The translations under genes and the position numbers were made by a program. From NCBI RefSeq assembly GCF_024170285.1, contig NZ_JALJXV010000008.1, positions 237,755 through 301,754 of the forward strand: a stretch of 64,000 bases of DNA, in the 5' to 3' direction. Source of the stretch: Natronocella acetinitrilica. GTDB taxonomy: Bacteria > Pseudomonadota > Gammaproteobacteria > Nitrococcales > Aquisalimonadaceae. This document shows, one piece after another, positions 43,782-53,708 of the stretch. Each line of letters starts with the position of its first letter. Position 1 is the first letter of the stretch. The notes under the pieces are model-generated. The model made no database searches, had not been told where the DNA came from, and saw nothing but the letters and a program-made list of their open reading frames with translations.

Positions 43782-44726
43782 ATGTCATCCCCCACCGTAC
43801 GCAAGCTTTCAGTGGGTGCTGCTGCCGAAGGGCAGCGCATCGACAATTTTCTGCTGCGTGAATTGCGTGGCCTCCCGAAAACGCGCTTGTACCGCCTGCT
43901 GCGTAAGGGCGAAATTCGTGTGAACGGGGGACGGGTCAAGCCGGTCTATCGGCTCAAGGCAGGCGATGAACTGCGATTGCCACCCTTGCATGGACTTGCC
44001 GGGAAAGCATCCGTGTCGGTCCCGCCAAAGGTGCTGGAACGCCTCCGCGCGTGCATTATTCATGAGGACGATGATCTGCTCGTCCTCGACAAGCCCTCGG
44101 GCCTGGCCGTGCATGGTGGGAGTGGCCTTGCATTCGGGGTCATCGAGGCGCTGCGAGTCCTGCGGCCTGAAGACAGGCAACTCGAATTGGTGCATCGCCT
44201 TGACCGTGAGACCAGCGGCTGTCTGCTCGTTGCACGGCGGCGCAGTCATCTTCGGGAGTTGCATGCCCTGATTCGCGACGGGGGTCTTGAGAAACGCTAC
44301 CTGGCCCTGGTAGCAGGTCGGTTGCCACGCGGCGCTACACCAGTAGAAGCCGAGCTTGACGTCGACCATCGACAGGGTGGCGAGCGCACCGTGCGCGTGG
44401 TGCATGAGGGCAAGGCAGCGCGAAGTGTGTTTCGCCGCTTGCGTACGTTCGATGACTGGAGTCTGGCCGACGTGACCATCGACACCGGGCGTACGCACCA
44501 GATTCGCGTGCATGCCTCGCATATCGGGCATCCGCTGGCCGGCGATAGCCGCTACGGTGATGAATCGGCGAACGGGCGGCTTCGCAAGGCAGGTTTGAAC
44601 CGGCTTTTCCTCCATGCCAGCGCGTTGACCTTTACTGACGCCAAGGGGCGGGAGAGACGATTTGAAGCACCGTTGCCAGTGGACCTGGCAGCGGTAGTCG
44701 ACACCTTATCCGGAGACAAGCAATGA
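43782..44726 (+). CDS. rluC: 23S rRNA pseudouridine synthase RluC
   Basis: From ATG 43782 the protein is 314 residues (E. coli RluC 319). An S4 domain (IDNFLLRELRGLPKTRLYRLLRKGEIRVNG, in parts) precedes the RluA-type catalytic domain with Asp in ELVHRLDRETSGCLL. It makes pseudouridines 955, 2504 and 2580 in 23S rRNA. It is divergent from rne, as in E. coli and pseudomonads. The gene overlaps sppA by four bases. Confidence 0.92.
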   Translation: MSSPTVRKLSVGAAAEGQRIDNFLLRELRGLPKTRLYRLLRKGEIRVNGGRVKPVYRLKAGDELRLPPLHGLAGKASVSVPPKVLERLRACIIHEDDDLLVLDKPSGLAVHGGSGLAFGVIEALRVLRPEDRQLELVHRLDRETSGCLLVARRRSHLRELHALIRDGGLEKRYLALVAGRLPRGATPVEAELDVDHRQGGERTVRVVHEGKAARSVFRRLRTFDDWSLADVTIDTGRTHQIRVHASHIGHPLAGDSRYGDESANGRLRKAGLNRLFLHASALTFTDAKGRERRFEAPLPVDLAAVVDTLSGDKQ

Positions 44727-45718
44727 GCATTTGGAATCGGGAATCCAGCAAGGAGGCAACGTCCCAGGGCAACTCACCCATGCAGGAGCGATGGGAAAGA
44801 CAGGTCCTGCAGGACATCGCCCTGGAAGGCATCAAGGAACGGCGTCGGGCCCGGCGCTGGGGCATCTTCTTCAAGCTCGCCTTCCTGGCTTATCTGCTGC
44901 TTCTCGTCGTGTTGGTACGGGATTGGGATTTCGGCCTCGGTGGCGATCCTGCTCCATCAGCGCACACCGCCGTGGTTCGTGTCGATGGTGCCATCGCACC
45001 GGGTGGCGATAACTCCGCGCAGAATATCATCCGTGGCCTGCAAAATGCCTTCGATCACGAGTCGACACGGGCGGTGGTGCTGCATATCAACAGTCCCGGT
45101 GGCAGCCCGGTGCAGTCCGCCCAGATCAATGATGAGGTCCAGAGGCTGAAGGCGATGCATCCGGATATCCCGGTTTACGCCGTCGCTGACGACATGTTTA
45201 CGTCCGGTGCCTATTACCTGGCAGTGTCGGCGGATGAAATCTACGTGAGCCCGGCAACCCTGATCGGGTCCATCGGCGTCCTGTTCAATGGCTTTGGCGC
45301 GGAAGAGGCGATCCAGCGGCTGGGCATCGAGCGTCGGCTCTACACGGCGGGCGAAAACAAGGCATTTCTCGACCCGTTCTCTTCTGCTGATCCTGACGAT
45401 GTGGCCTGGCTGCAGGATCTGCTCGATGACATCCACCAACAGTTCATCTCTGCCGTCCGGGACGGTCGTGGTGACCGACTCAACGGGGACGATAGCCTGT
45501 TTTCCGGACTCGTCTGGAACGGGGAGCAGGGCGTGGAACTCGGGCTTGCCGATGGTCTGGGCAACCTCAATTACGTTGCCCGCGAGGTCGTCGGTGTGGA
45601 CGAGTTGCGGGACTTTACGCCCCGTCGCTCTTTCCTGGATCAGTTCGGCAGCCGTCTGGGGGCCAGCGTCTCGAACGCCGTTCTGGACGCCCTGGGTGGG
45701 AGACAAGGACTGCAGTAG
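44723..45718 (+). CDS. sppA: Signal peptide peptidase SppA (36K type)
   Basis: The 331-residue protein has one N-terminal TM helix (WGIFFKLAFLAYLLLLVVLV) and an S49 protease domain. The nucleophile Ser is in DDMFTSGAYYLAVSADEI, and the Lys base lies downstream in YTAGENKAFLDPF. It degrades cleaved signal peptides in the inner membrane. It is translationally coupled to rluC by an ATGA overlap. Confidence 0.88.
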   Translation: MSIWNRESSKEATSQGNSPMQERWERQVLQDIALEGIKERRRARRWGIFFKLAFLAYLLLLVVLVRDWDFGLGGDPAPSAHTAVVRVDGAIAPGGDNSAQNIIRGLQNAFDHESTRAVVLHINSPGGSPVQSAQINDEVQRLKAMHPDIPVYAVADDMFTSGAYYLAVSADEIYVSPATLIGSIGVLFNGFGAEEAIQRLGIERRLYTAGENKAFLDPFSSADPDDVAWLQDLLDDIHQQFISAVRDGRGDRLNGDDSLFSGLVWNGEQGVELGLADGLGNLNYVAREVVGVDELRDFTPRRSFLDQFGSRLGASVSNAVLDALGGRQGLQ

Positions 45719-45735
45719 GGCGGGCGAAGGTTGCG

Positions 45736-46323
45736 TCAGGGCAGCTGCAAGCCGGCCTGGCGCAACAATCGACACAGTGCAATCAGCGGCAAGCCGACGA
45801 GCGCTGTCGGGTCGGAGCCGTCCATGCTCTCGAACAGGGTGATGCCGTAGGCTTCCGAGTGAAAGCTTCCCGCCGCATCCACAGCCGGCTCGCGCTCCAG
45901 GTAACGCTGAACCGCTGCGTCATCCAGGGTCCGGAATCGGACCCGGAAAGTAACGACGTCGCCGCAAGCCTCATTGGCATCCGTATCCAGTAGGCAAACG
46001 GCAGTGGTGAACAGCACGGTTCGCCCGGAAGCCGCCAAAAGCTGCTGATGCGCGCGCTCCAGCGTGCCGGGTTTGCCGAGAATCTCGCCGTCTCGAACGC
46101 AGGCCTGATCGGAACCGATGATCAATGCGCCCGGATGGCGCTCGGCGACGGCTCGCGCCTTTTCCTCTGCCAGTCGAGCAACGTACGCTGCCGGCGACTC
46201 CGACCTGTGCGGGGTTTCGTCGATCTCCGGCGAGTCGGCCACGTAGTCGAGCCCGAGTCGATCCAGCAATTGTCGTCGGTAGGGGGAACTCGAGGCGAGG
46301 ACCAGGGCTTTTCTCTGAGGCAT
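45736..46323 (-). CDS. yceF: Maf-type nucleotide pyrophosphatase (YceF, m7GTP)
   Basis: The 195-residue protein has the Maf start LVLASSSPYRRQLLDRLGL, the motif SPEIDETPHR and the catalytic IIGSDQACVRDGEILGKP. The YceF subgroup hydrolyses 7-methyl-GTP. Its place immediately upstream of the divergent yceD-rpmF operon is the usual gammaproteobacterial order. It is convergent with sppA, 17 bp apart. Confidence 0.88.
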   Translation of the reverse strand: MPQRKALVLASSSPYRRQLLDRLGLDYVADSPEIDETPHRSESPAAYVARLAEEKARAVAERHPGALIIGSDQACVRDGEILGKPGTLERAHQQLLAASGRTVLFTTAVCLLDTDANEACGDVVTFRVRFRTLDDAAVQRYLEREPAVDAAGSFHSEAYGITLFESMDGSDPTALVGLPLIALCRLLRQAGLQLP

Positions 46324-46462
46324 CCATAGACTCCATTGGCGGAACAGGTGACACGTCTGCGGCGATAATGCCAGTGCGTCGCCCGGTTTCCCACCGCGTC
46401 AGGGCTTTTTGACAGGCTGGAACCTCACGGATAATATGCGCGGCACAAAAGAACAGGTTGCC

Positions 46463-46981
46463 ATGACGTCGTTGTCTCCCCCCGCTACTGTCGATGTGGC
46501 CCGCTGGCTCGACCAGCGACGGGAAGTACTCGGCGTTCTGCCTGTTGCAGGCATGGCCCGGCTGTGTGAGTTGCTGACGGATGACCGTGGCAGCGTCGAC
46601 GTTGCCCTCAAGCTTGGCAGAGACATCGGCCGTCGCCCCGTGATCAGTGGCGAGTTGCACCTGAATGTATGGCTGTTATGCCAGCGCTGCCTGCAGGCTT
46701 TCGAGTGGCGCGCGACACTGCCGGTCAGTATCGGTATTGTCGCATCGGAAGCTGAAGCGGAGGCCTTGCCGGAGAGTCTCGACCCGCTGATTGTCGATGA
46801 CGGGGAGCTTCGCCTGCATGCGCTGATAGAAGATGAGGTCATTCTGGGCTTGCCCATTGTTGCCCGGCATCCGGATGAAGTGGGTTGCCTGAAGGCCCCG
46901 CGCAGTAAATCTCAGCCCCAGGCTGAGAGCAAACCGAACCCTTTCGCGGCGCTGGAATCACTCAAGCGTCGCGACGACTAG
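46463..46981 (+). CDS. yceD: YceD family (DUF177) 23S rRNA accumulation protein
   Basis: The 172-residue product shows the DUF177 pattern: a paired-cysteine [41 protein letters not shown] (in parts), and the tail [14 protein letters not shown]. It precedes rpmF as in most bacteria. YceD is linked to 23S rRNA maturation in E. coli and plants. ATG 46463 gives the usual length; ATG 46436 is an alternative. Confidence 0.88.
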   Translation: MTSLSPPATVDVARWLDQRREVLGVLPVAGMARLCELLTDDRGSVDVALKLGRDIGRRPVISGELHLNVWLLCQRCLQAFEWRATLPVSIGIVASEAEAEALPESLDPLIVDDGELRLHALIEDEVILGLPIVARHPDEVGCLKAPRSKSQPQAESKPNPFAALESLKRRDD

Positions 46982-47000
46982 ATTTTTTCAGGAGAAGAAG

Positions 47001-47183
47001 ATGGCTGTTCAACAGAATCGGAAAACACGGTCCAAGCGTGGCATGCGGCGCGCCCATGATGCCCTGAAGGGTGCCGCTGTGTCGGTGGACAGCACCACGG
47101 GTGAAACCCACCGTCGCCATCACATCACGCCCGACGGTTACTACCGTGGTCGCAAGGTCATGGAGACCGGCGGCGAAGAATAA
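47001..47183 (+). CDS. rpmF: 50S ribosomal protein L32
   Basis: The 60-residue product begins [22 protein letters not shown] and ends [20 protein letters not shown], typical bL32 without the zinc cysteines. A strong Shine-Dalgarno (AGGAGAAG) lies upstream. It is in the yceD-rpmF-plsX unit. Confidence 0.96.
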   Translation: MAVQQNRKTRSKRGMRRAHDALKGAAVSVDSTTGETHRRHHITPDGYYRGRKVMETGGEE

Positions 47184-47235
47184 TCGGCTCGCGCCGCGTG
47201 GCGGCACCGGCCCGCGCCAGTCGGACCGGAGGAAG

Positions 47236-47269
47236 ACCCGCGCTCGCTGAACGTCGCGCGCGGGTTTTT
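47236..47269 (+). terminator. Intrinsic terminator or attenuator between rpmF and plsX
   Basis: ACCCGCGC (47236-47243) pairs with GCGCGGGT (47258-47265) and is followed by TTTTT. Because plsX follows in the same orientation, this may be partial termination that sets the balance of ribosomal protein and lipid genes. Confidence 0.75.
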
Positions 47270-47316
47270 GCGTTCACGGCTGGGCCAGACGATCTTCGAC
47301 AGGCGGTCGATTCAGC

Positions 47317-48351
47317 ATGACAACCTACAATGCGACAATCGCGCTCGATGCAATGGGGGGCGATCACGGCGTCAGCGTCGTGGTTCCCGCCGCTGTCGGC
47401 ATCTGCCGCGAAAACCCCCGTGTCCGCCTGATCCTCGTAGGCGACGAGGCCGCGATCGACGCTGAGCTTGCCAGCGCCGGCGCCCAACGCAGCGAGCAGC
47501 TCGTCGTCCGTCATGCCTCGCAGACCGTGGCCATGGATGAGTCCCCGTCCCAGGCCTTACGCCTGAAGAAAGACTCCTCGATGCGCGTCAGCATCAATCT
47601 GGTCAAGGAAAACGAGGCCGATGCGTCTGTCAGCGCAGGCAACACCGGGGCTCTCATGGCCACCGCGCGCTATGTGCTGAAAACTCTTCCGGGTATCGAT
47701 CGCCCCGCGATCATTACCACCATCCCCTCGATCGGCGGCTACACCCGCATGCTGGACCTTGGCGCAAACGTGGACTGTTCCGCCGAACACCTGTTCCAGT
47801 TCGCGGTCATGGGCTCTGTTCTTGCTGAAGCGCTGGACGGGATCGAGCAGCCCAGGGTCGGCCTGCTCAATATCGGCGAGGAAGACATCAAGGGTAATGA
47901 TCAGGTCAAGCAGGCGGCCCGCATCCTGTCCACGCAAGATGGCTTGAACTACATCGGCTATGTCGAGGCGGACGGCATCTACAGTGACGATGTGGATGTG
48001 GTTGTCTGCGATGGGTTCGTTGGCAACGTGGCTCTGAAATCCGCCGAGGGAGTTGCGTCGATCATCAGCCATTATATGCGCGAGGAATTCCGCCGGAACC
48101 TGTTCACCAAGCTGGCCGGGTTGATTGCCATGCCGGTCATCCGCCGCTTCCGCTCTCGTATTGACCCGCGGCGCTACAATGGTGCAAGCCTGCTCGGATT
48201 GCGTGGTATCGTGCTGAAAAGTCACGGCAGTGCCGATGTATACGCCTTCCAGCGGGCGATCAAGACCGCCGTGCTCGAAGCCGAAAAGGCGGTGCCGGCG
48301 CTGATTGATCGTCGGCTTGATGAAATGCTCTCGGAAAGGCCCGACAAGTGA
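47317..48351 (+). CDS. plsX: Phosphate acyltransferase PlsX
   Basis: The 344-residue enzyme begins [20 protein letters not shown] and contains [19 protein letters not shown] and [13 protein letters not shown]. It makes acyl-phosphate from acyl-ACP, feeding phospholipid synthesis with PlsY (not in window). It overlaps fabH by four bases, marking a common transcript. Confidence 0.95.
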   Translation: MTTYNATIALDAMGGDHGVSVVVPAAVGICRENPRVRLILVGDEAAIDAELASAGAQRSEQLVVRHASQTVAMDESPSQALRLKKDSSMRVSINLVKENEADASVSAGNTGALMATARYVLKTLPGIDRPAIITTIPSIGGYTRMLDLGANVDCSAEHLFQFAVMGSVLAEALDGIEQPRVGLLNIGEEDIKGNDQVKQAARILSTQDGLNYIGYVEADGIYSDDVDVVVCDGFVGNVALKSAEGVASIISHYMREEFRRNLFTKLAGLIAMPVIRRFRSRIDPRRYNGASLLGLRGIVLKSHGSADVYAFQRAIKTAVLEAEKAVPALIDRRLDEMLSERPDK

Positions 48352-49319
48352 CCTACTCGCGCATCAGTGGCACAGGCAGTTACCTGCCCGACAGAATCAT
48401 GACCAATGCCGAACTCGAGGCGCTGGTTGATACCACGGACGCCTGGATTCAGGAGCGCACCGGCATACGCGAACGGCGTATCGTCGCGGAGGGACAGCTG
48501 TGCAGTGATCTGGCGATTCGCGCCGCCCGTGCAGCCATGGAGTCCGCCAACGTTCAGCCCCAGGATATTGACCTGCTGGTGCTGGGCACCTGCACTCCCG
48601 ATCAGATCTTCCCGAGCACTGCTTGCCTGGTGCAGCATGCCCTTGGCATGCGTCCCGGCAGTGTTGCATTCGACGTCGCCGCCGCCTGCTCCGGATTCAT
48701 GTACGCACTGGATATTGCCGATCGGTATATCCGTACCGGTGGAGCGCGGCGCGCGCTGGTGATTGGTGCCGAGACCATGAGCCGGGTCCTCAACTGGAAG
48801 GATCGCGGCACTTGCATACTCTTCGGCGATGGTGGCGGGGCCGTGGTGCTTGAGGCCGCAGAAGAGCCGGGCATCTACTCCAGTCACTTGCACGCAGACG
48901 GTCAGTACGAGGAACTGCTCACCGTTCCCTGGGGCGTCAGCCAGGGTCTGGAATGCGCGACTCCGGAGTCCGGCAAGATTACGATGCGGGGCAATGAGGT
49001 GTTCAAGTTTGCCGTGCGCACGCTCGGCCAGATGGTGGATGAGACCCTCGCTGCCAACAACATGACCCGCAACGACGTGGATTGGCTGGTCCCCCACCAG
49101 GCCAACATTCGCATCATCCAGGCGACCGCAAAGAAGCTGGGTATGTCGATGGATCAGGTGATCCAGACCGTGGCGTACCACGGCAACACGTCGTCAGCAT
49201 CGATTCCCCTGGCGCTGGATGAGGGCATTCGCGACGGGCGCATCAAGCGCGGTCAGATGCTGCTGCTGGAGGCTTTCGGGGGTGGCTTTACCTGGGGTTC
49301 GGCGCTGATCCGTTACTAG
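48348..49319 (+). CDS. fabH: 3-oxoacyl-ACP synthase III
   Basis: The 323-residue KAS III has the catalytic Cys in [13 protein letters not shown], His in [10 protein letters not shown] and Asn in [12 protein letters not shown]. It condenses acetyl-CoA with malonyl-ACP and initiates fatty acid synthesis. The start is GTG 48348, which overlaps plsX. Confidence 0.95.
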   Translation: MTYSRISGTGSYLPDRIMTNAELEALVDTTDAWIQERTGIRERRIVAEGQLCSDLAIRAARAAMESANVQPQDIDLLVLGTCTPDQIFPSTACLVQHALGMRPGSVAFDVAAACSGFMYALDIADRYIRTGGARRALVIGAETMSRVLNWKDRGTCILFGDGGGAVVLEAAEEPGIYSSHLHADGQYEELLTVPWGVSQGLECATPESGKITMRGNEVFKFAVRTLGQMVDETLAANNMTRNDVDWLVPHQANIRIIQATAKKLGMSMDQVIQTVAYHGNTSSASIPLALDEGIRDGRIKRGQMLLLEAFGGGFTWGSALIRY

Positions 49320-49353
49320 GCGGCGCGCGCCACCAAAGGGAGACAGAACTGCG

Positions 49354-50286
49354 ATGAATTCGAAACTTGCCATAGTTTTTCCCGGCCAGGGCTCGCAATC
49401 CGTGGGCATGCTTGCCGCCCTGGCGGCGGAGTATGCAGTCGTTCGCGACACGTTTGCCGAAGCGTCGGACGCCCTCGGGGAGGATCTCTGGACGTTGACC
49501 CAGGAAGGCCCCGAGGATCGACTGAATCAGACGGACATCACGCAACCCGCCATGTTGGCGGCAGGTGTTGCGGTGTGGCGCGTCTGGCGTGCCCAGGGTG
49601 GCTCTGAGCCCGCGATGCTGGCGGGTCACTCGCTTGGTGAATACACAGCCCTGACCTGTGCCGGCGCGCTGGACTTCAGTGAGGCGATTTGCGTGGTGGC
49701 GGATCGTGGTCGCTTCATGCAACAAGCGGTTCCGGCGGGCGAGGGTGCCATGGCCGCGGTTCTGGGCCTGGATGATGATGCGGTGCGAAAGGTCTGCGTC
49801 GAAGCCGCCCAGGGTGATGTGGTCGAGGCGGTGAATTTCAACGCGCCGGGCCAGGTGGTGATTGCCGGATCCCGCAGCGCAGTGGAGCGAGCAATCGAGG
49901 CGGCAACCGCTGCTGGCGCCAAACGTGCCACTGCATTGCCTGTCAGTGTGCCGTCCCACTGCAGCCTCATGCGGCCGGCGTCTGATGCCCTGGCTGAACG
50001 ACTCAAGTCAGTGGCCATTGCCACACCGCAGCTGCCCGTGCTGCACAATGTGGACGTTTCAATCGCTAGCAGTCCGGACGCCATTCGTGAACGCCTGGTC
50101 GCTCAGTTGCACAAGCCGGTGATGTGGGTGGATACCGTGCGTCGCATCGGTTCGGACGGGGTCGAGACCCTGATAGAGTGCGGCCCGGGCAAGGTGCTCG
50201 CCGGTCTGACCCGACGCATTGAACGCGGCCTGCAGGGCGTATGCGTGCAGGATCCGGACAGCCTCAACAAGGCGCTGGCGGGTTAA
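49354..50286 (+). CDS. fabD: Malonyl-CoA:ACP transacylase
   Basis: The 310-residue enzyme begins LAIVFPGQGSQSVGML and has the active Ser in AGHSLGEYTALTCAGAL and His in SVPSHCSLM. It transfers malonyl from CoA to ACP. GGAG lies near the ATG start at 49354. Confidence 0.95.
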   Translation: MNSKLAIVFPGQGSQSVGMLAALAAEYAVVRDTFAEASDALGEDLWTLTQEGPEDRLNQTDITQPAMLAAGVAVWRVWRAQGGSEPAMLAGHSLGEYTALTCAGALDFSEAICVVADRGRFMQQAVPAGEGAMAAVLGLDDDAVRKVCVEAAQGDVVEAVNFNAPGQVVIAGSRSAVERAIEAATAAGAKRATALPVSVPSHCSLMRPASDALAERLKSVAIATPQLPVLHNVDVSIASSPDAIRERLVAQLHKPVMWVDTVRRIGSDGVETLIECGPGKVLAGLTRRIERGLQGVCVQDPDSLNKALAG

Positions 50287-50345
50287 GGTGCTCACCGCGA
50301 CTGGCTGTGCCGTCGCCGTGTCTGAACTATAAACGGAGGATGAAC

Positions 50346-51092
50346 ATGTCTGACGCAAGCCCCCGGGTCGCGCTGGTAACCGGTGCCACCCGAGGCATCG
50401 GTAAGGCGATTGCTCTCGCGCTTGGCGCGCAGGGCGTGACGGTGGTCGGCACTGCGACCAGTGACAATGGCGCGAAAGCCATCTCCGATTATCTGGCAGA
50501 AGCCGGGGTGGCGGGTGAGGGCCTGCGCCTGGATGTCACGTCCGCCGATGATGTGGGCACCGTGGTGGCCGCTGTCACCGAGCGGCACGGTGTCCCTACG
50601 ATCCTCGTCAACAACGCCGGCATCACGCGGGACAACCTGTTCATGCGGATGAAGGACGACGAGTGGGACAGCATTATCGACACCAATCTCAGCTCGGTCT
50701 ATCGCGTGACCAAAGCCTGTGTGCGAGGCATGATGAAGGCCCGTTGGGGGCGCATCATCAATATTTCTTCAGTGGTGGGTTCAACCGGCAATCCTGGTCA
50801 GGTGAACTATGCTGCGGCAAAGGCAGGCATGCAGGGTATGACGCGTTCCCTGGCGCGGGAGCTTGGCAGCAGGGGAGTTACCGCCAATTGCGTGTCGCCG
50901 GGCTTTATCGATACCGACATGACTCGCGCACTGGCCGACGCTCAGCGTGAAGAACTTGCTAATCAGATCCCATTGGGCAAGCTGGGTCAGCCGAAACATA
51001 TCGCGGCGACGGTGGCCTTTCTGGCATCGGATGCGGCGGAATACATCACTGGGGAAAACATCCACGTAAACGGTGGCATGTTCATGCACTAA
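50346..51092 (+). CDS. fabG: 3-oxoacyl-ACP reductase
   Basis: The 248-residue short-chain dehydrogenase shows VTGATRGIGKAIA, LVNNAGITRDNL, and the catalytic Ser-Tyr-Lys in ISSVVGSTG and NYAAAKAGMQGM. GGAGG is spaced correctly for ATG 50346. It reduces 3-oxoacyl-ACP with NADPH. A short dyad AGCGGG...CCCGCT (51104-51122) follows it. Confidence 0.95.
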   Translation: MSDASPRVALVTGATRGIGKAIALALGAQGVTVVGTATSDNGAKAISDYLAEAGVAGEGLRLDVTSADDVGTVVAAVTERHGVPTILVNNAGITRDNLFMRMKDDEWDSIIDTNLSSVYRVTKACVRGMMKARWGRIINISSVVGSTGNPGQVNYAAAKAGMQGMTRSLARELGSRGVTANCVSPGFIDTDMTRALADAQREELANQIPLGKLGQPKHIAATVAFLASDAAEYITGENIHVNGGMFMH

Positions 51093-51201
51093 ATCGGGGC
51101 ACGTGAGCGGGTAATTTCCCGCTATGGCAACCGCAAGCCTGTTTTCATAGAATACGCCGGCAGCGTCGTCTAGACCGGCTCAAATCAGGAGAAAGTATCT
51201 T

Positions 51202-51441
51202 ATGAGCAGTATCGAAGAGCGCGTCAAGAAGATCGTTGTCGAGCAACTGGGGGTCAAGGAAGAAGAAGTCACGTCTGAAGCGTCCTTCGTTGACGATCTG
51301 GGCGCCGACTCTCTGGACACCGTCGAACTCGTCATGGCACTGGAAGAAGAATTCGAGTGTGAAATTCCCGACGAAGAAGCGGAGAAAATCACCACGGTAC
51401 AGCAGGCAATCGATTACGTGCAGAATCATCTCGGCCAATAA
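51202..51441 (+). CDS. acpP: Acyl carrier protein
   Basis: The 79-residue acidic protein has the phosphopantetheine attachment Ser37 in [18 protein letters not shown]. It is the carrier for FabD/H/G/F and the substrate of the AcpH encoded at 20774. AGGAGAAAG lies just upstream, as usual for this highly expressed gene. Confidence 0.97.
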   Translation: MSSIEERVKKIVVEQLGVKEEEVTSEASFVDDLGADSLDTVELVMALEEEFECEIPDEEAEKITTVQQAIDYVQNHLGQ

Positions 51442-51460
51442 GACCGATCGTCCGAATGAT

Positions 51461-51576
51461 ATGCAAACTCGAGAAGGGCGTCGGTTAAGGAGACACTGAT
51501 TTATTCACGCGCTCGCGGGCGTGCGAAGAGATCAGTGTCTCCTTTAGAGCCGGCTCCCTTCTCGAGTTTTTTGCAT
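51461..51576 (+). terminator. Long nested hairpin between acpP and fabF
   Basis: Two nested perfect stems and an inner one are visible. CTCGAGAAGGG (51468-51478) pairs with CCCTTCTCGAG (51556-51566). AAGGAGACACTGAT (51487-51500) pairs with ATCAGTGTCTCCTT (51531-51544). CACGC (51506-51510) pairs with GCGTG (51519-51523). Six T follow the outer stem at 51567-51572, so it should work as an intrinsic terminator behind acpP. Flanking ATGCAAA and TTTTTTGCAT extend the symmetry. fabF starts directly after it. Confidence 0.85.
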
Positions 51577-51601
51577 GCACAAAGCGAGTGAGGACAAGCT
51601 C

Positions 51602-52843
51602 TTGAGCAAGCGGCGCGTTGTGGTCACTGGTCTCGGCATCATTTCGCCGGTGGGCAATTCCATCGACGAAGCCTGGGGTAATATCCTGGCCGGACAGAGC
51701 GGTATCCGGCCGATTACCCGCTTCGATGTCACCAAGTTTTCAACCCGGTTCGGTGGCACCATCGAGAATTTCGATGCGGCGGATTACATCAATGCCAAGG
51801 ATGCCCGGAAGATGGATCCGTTCATCCATTACGGGATCGCGGCGGGTGCCCAGGCCCTAAGCGATAGCGGTCTGGAGGTCACCGAAGCCAATGCCGAGCG
51901 TATTGGTGTCGCGGTGGGCTCGGGCATCGGCGGCATCAACTGGATCGAAAACGGTCACAAGAGTTATCTCGATGGCGGCCCACGCAAGCTGTCGCCGTTT
52001 TTCATACCCGGGGCCATCATTAATATGGTGTCCGGCCATTTATCCATTATCTACGGCCTGAAAGGTCCGAATATTTCCATTGTCACCGCCTGCACCACCG
52101 GCACGCACAATATCGGCGAAGCGGCACGCATGATCGCCTACAACGATGCGGACGTCATGCTGGCGGGCGGCACCGAGTTTTCCACAACGCCTACTGGCCT
52201 TGGTGGCTTTGCAGCGGCACGGGCGCTGTCTTCACGCAATGAAGAACCCACGCTTGCAAGCCGCCCGTGGGACAAGGGCCGTGACGGCTTCGTGCTCAGT
52301 GATGGCGCGGGCGTGTTGATGCTCGAGGAATACGAGCATGCCAAGCGGCGTGGGGCGCGGATCTATGCCGAACTTGCCGGGTTTGGCATGAGTGGTGACG
52401 CCTATCACATGACGCAGCCATCGGAAGGTGGCGAAGGCGCGGCCCGTTGCATGGCCAGCGCCTTGCGGGATAGCGGCATCAATCCCGAGGAAGTCGACTA
52501 CATCAACGCTCATGGCACTTCCACCCAGGTGGGGGATGTGGCTGAGACACTGGCGGTAAAACGGCAGTTCAAGGATCACGCCTCGAAACTCGCTGTCAGT
52601 TCCACGAAATCCATGACCGGGCATCTGCTGGGCGCCGCAGGCGGTGTCGAAGCGGTGTTTTCGGTGCTTGCGATTCGGGATCAGGTTGCGCCACCCACCA
52701 TCAATCTTGACGACCCTGAGACCGATTGTGACCTGGACTATGTACCTCACACGGCGCGGGAAATGAAAATCGACGTCGCACTGTCGAACTCGTTTGGGTT
52801 CGGCGGCACCAACGGTACGTTGCTTTTCCGCAAGCCGGCGTGA
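51602..52843 (+). CDS. fabF: 3-oxoacyl-ACP synthase II
   Basis: From TTG 51602 the protein is 413 residues, exactly the E. coli length, beginning [20 protein letters not shown]. The catalytic Cys is in [10 protein letters not shown], the two His are in [11 protein letters not shown] and [10 protein letters not shown], and the C-terminus is [14 protein letters not shown]. An ATG at 51575, right behind the upstream terminator, would add nine residues without family support. KAS II elongates medium to long chains. Confidence 0.93.
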   Translation: MSKRRVVVTGLGIISPVGNSIDEAWGNILAGQSGIRPITRFDVTKFSTRFGGTIENFDAADYINAKDARKMDPFIHYGIAAGAQALSDSGLEVTEANAERIGVAVGSGIGGINWIENGHKSYLDGGPRKLSPFFIPGAIINMVSGHLSIIYGLKGPNISIVTACTTGTHNIGEAARMIAYNDADVMLAGGTEFSTTPTGLGGFAAARALSSRNEEPTLASRPWDKGRDGFVLSDGAGVLMLEEYEHAKRRGARIYAELAGFGMSGDAYHMTQPSEGGEGAARCMASALRDSGINPEEVDYINAHGTSTQVGDVAETLAVKRQFKDHASKLAVSSTKSMTGHLLGAAGGVEAVFSVLAIRDQVAPPTINLDDPETDCDLDYVPHTAREMKIDVALSNSFGFGGTNGTLLFRKPA

Positions 52844-52853
52844 GCAGGCGCGC

Positions 52854-53708
52854 ATGACTATGCGCAGGCTGATCAACGGAACCCCCGATCAGGTGCTAGA
52901 GCCCGCCGATCGGGGGTTTATGTATGGGGACGGACTGTTCGAGACCATGCTCTGGTCGAACGGCGTCATTCCGCTCTGGACCCACCACATGGAGCGCCTG
53001 CAGGACGGTTGTTCCAGGCTTGGGTTGACCAGCCCCGACGAAACGCAGATCGCGCAGGATCGGGAGCAGCTTTGCCAAGGCGAACCCAGCGGTGTCTTCC
53101 GCCTGCAGATTACTGCCGGGGTTGGCGGTCGGGGCTATGCGCGCCCGCCAGTACCGAAGGTGACACGCGTCGCTGCTTTCACGCCGGTGCCACGTTATCC
53201 TCTGGCGTACTGGCGGGACGGCATCGCTGTACACCGTTGTCGGATGCGCTTGTCCCGGCAGCCGTTGCTTGCCGGCTTGAAGCATTGCAATCGCCTGGAA
53301 TACATCCTCGCCCGGGGTGAATGGGAACACCCGGACTTTGTGGAAGGACTATTGCTGGATCAGCAGGGGCATGTGGCAGAGGGCGTGCAGAGCAATACGT
53401 TTGCCGTCGTCGGCGACCGCCTACTCACCCCGACGCTGGTGGATTACGGTGTTGCCGGCGTGATGCGGGGCTATGTTCTGCGTCTGGCAGAATCGGTTGG
53501 CCTCCGACCGCAAACAGGACGCTTCTCCCTGGGCACATGGTTGCAGGCAGATGAAGTGTTCATGACCAACAGCTTGATCGGCATCTGGCCGGTCAGACGC
53601 ATCGGCGATAGCGAGATCCCACTGGGGCCTGTGAGCATGAAACTACGTGCAGCGCTTCTGGCTGCGGGGATCGGGCTAGAGAGTATTCTGGAACGGGGAG
53701 TCGTGTGA
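52854..53708 (+). CDS. pabC: Aminodeoxychorismate lyase
   Basis: This 284-residue fold-IV PLP enzyme has DRGFMYGDGLFETML at the start, the Schiff-base Lys in GLKHCNRLEYILA and the cofactor segment EGVQSNTFAVVGDRL. It makes p-aminobenzoate from aminodeoxychorismate for folate. ATG 52854 or ATG 52860 could start it. It sits between fabF and mltG as in E. coli. Confidence 0.9.
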   Translation: MTMRRLINGTPDQVLEPADRGFMYGDGLFETMLWSNGVIPLWTHHMERLQDGCSRLGLTSPDETQIAQDREQLCQGEPSGVFRLQITAGVGGRGYARPPVPKVTRVAAFTPVPRYPLAYWRDGIAVHRCRMRLSRQPLLAGLKHCNRLEYILARGEWEHPDFVEGLLLDQQGHVAEGVQSNTFAVVGDRLLTPTLVDYGVAGVMRGYVLRLAESVGLRPQTGRFSLGTWLQADEVFMTNSLIGIWPVRRIGDSEIPLGPVSMKLRAALLAAGIGLESILERGVV

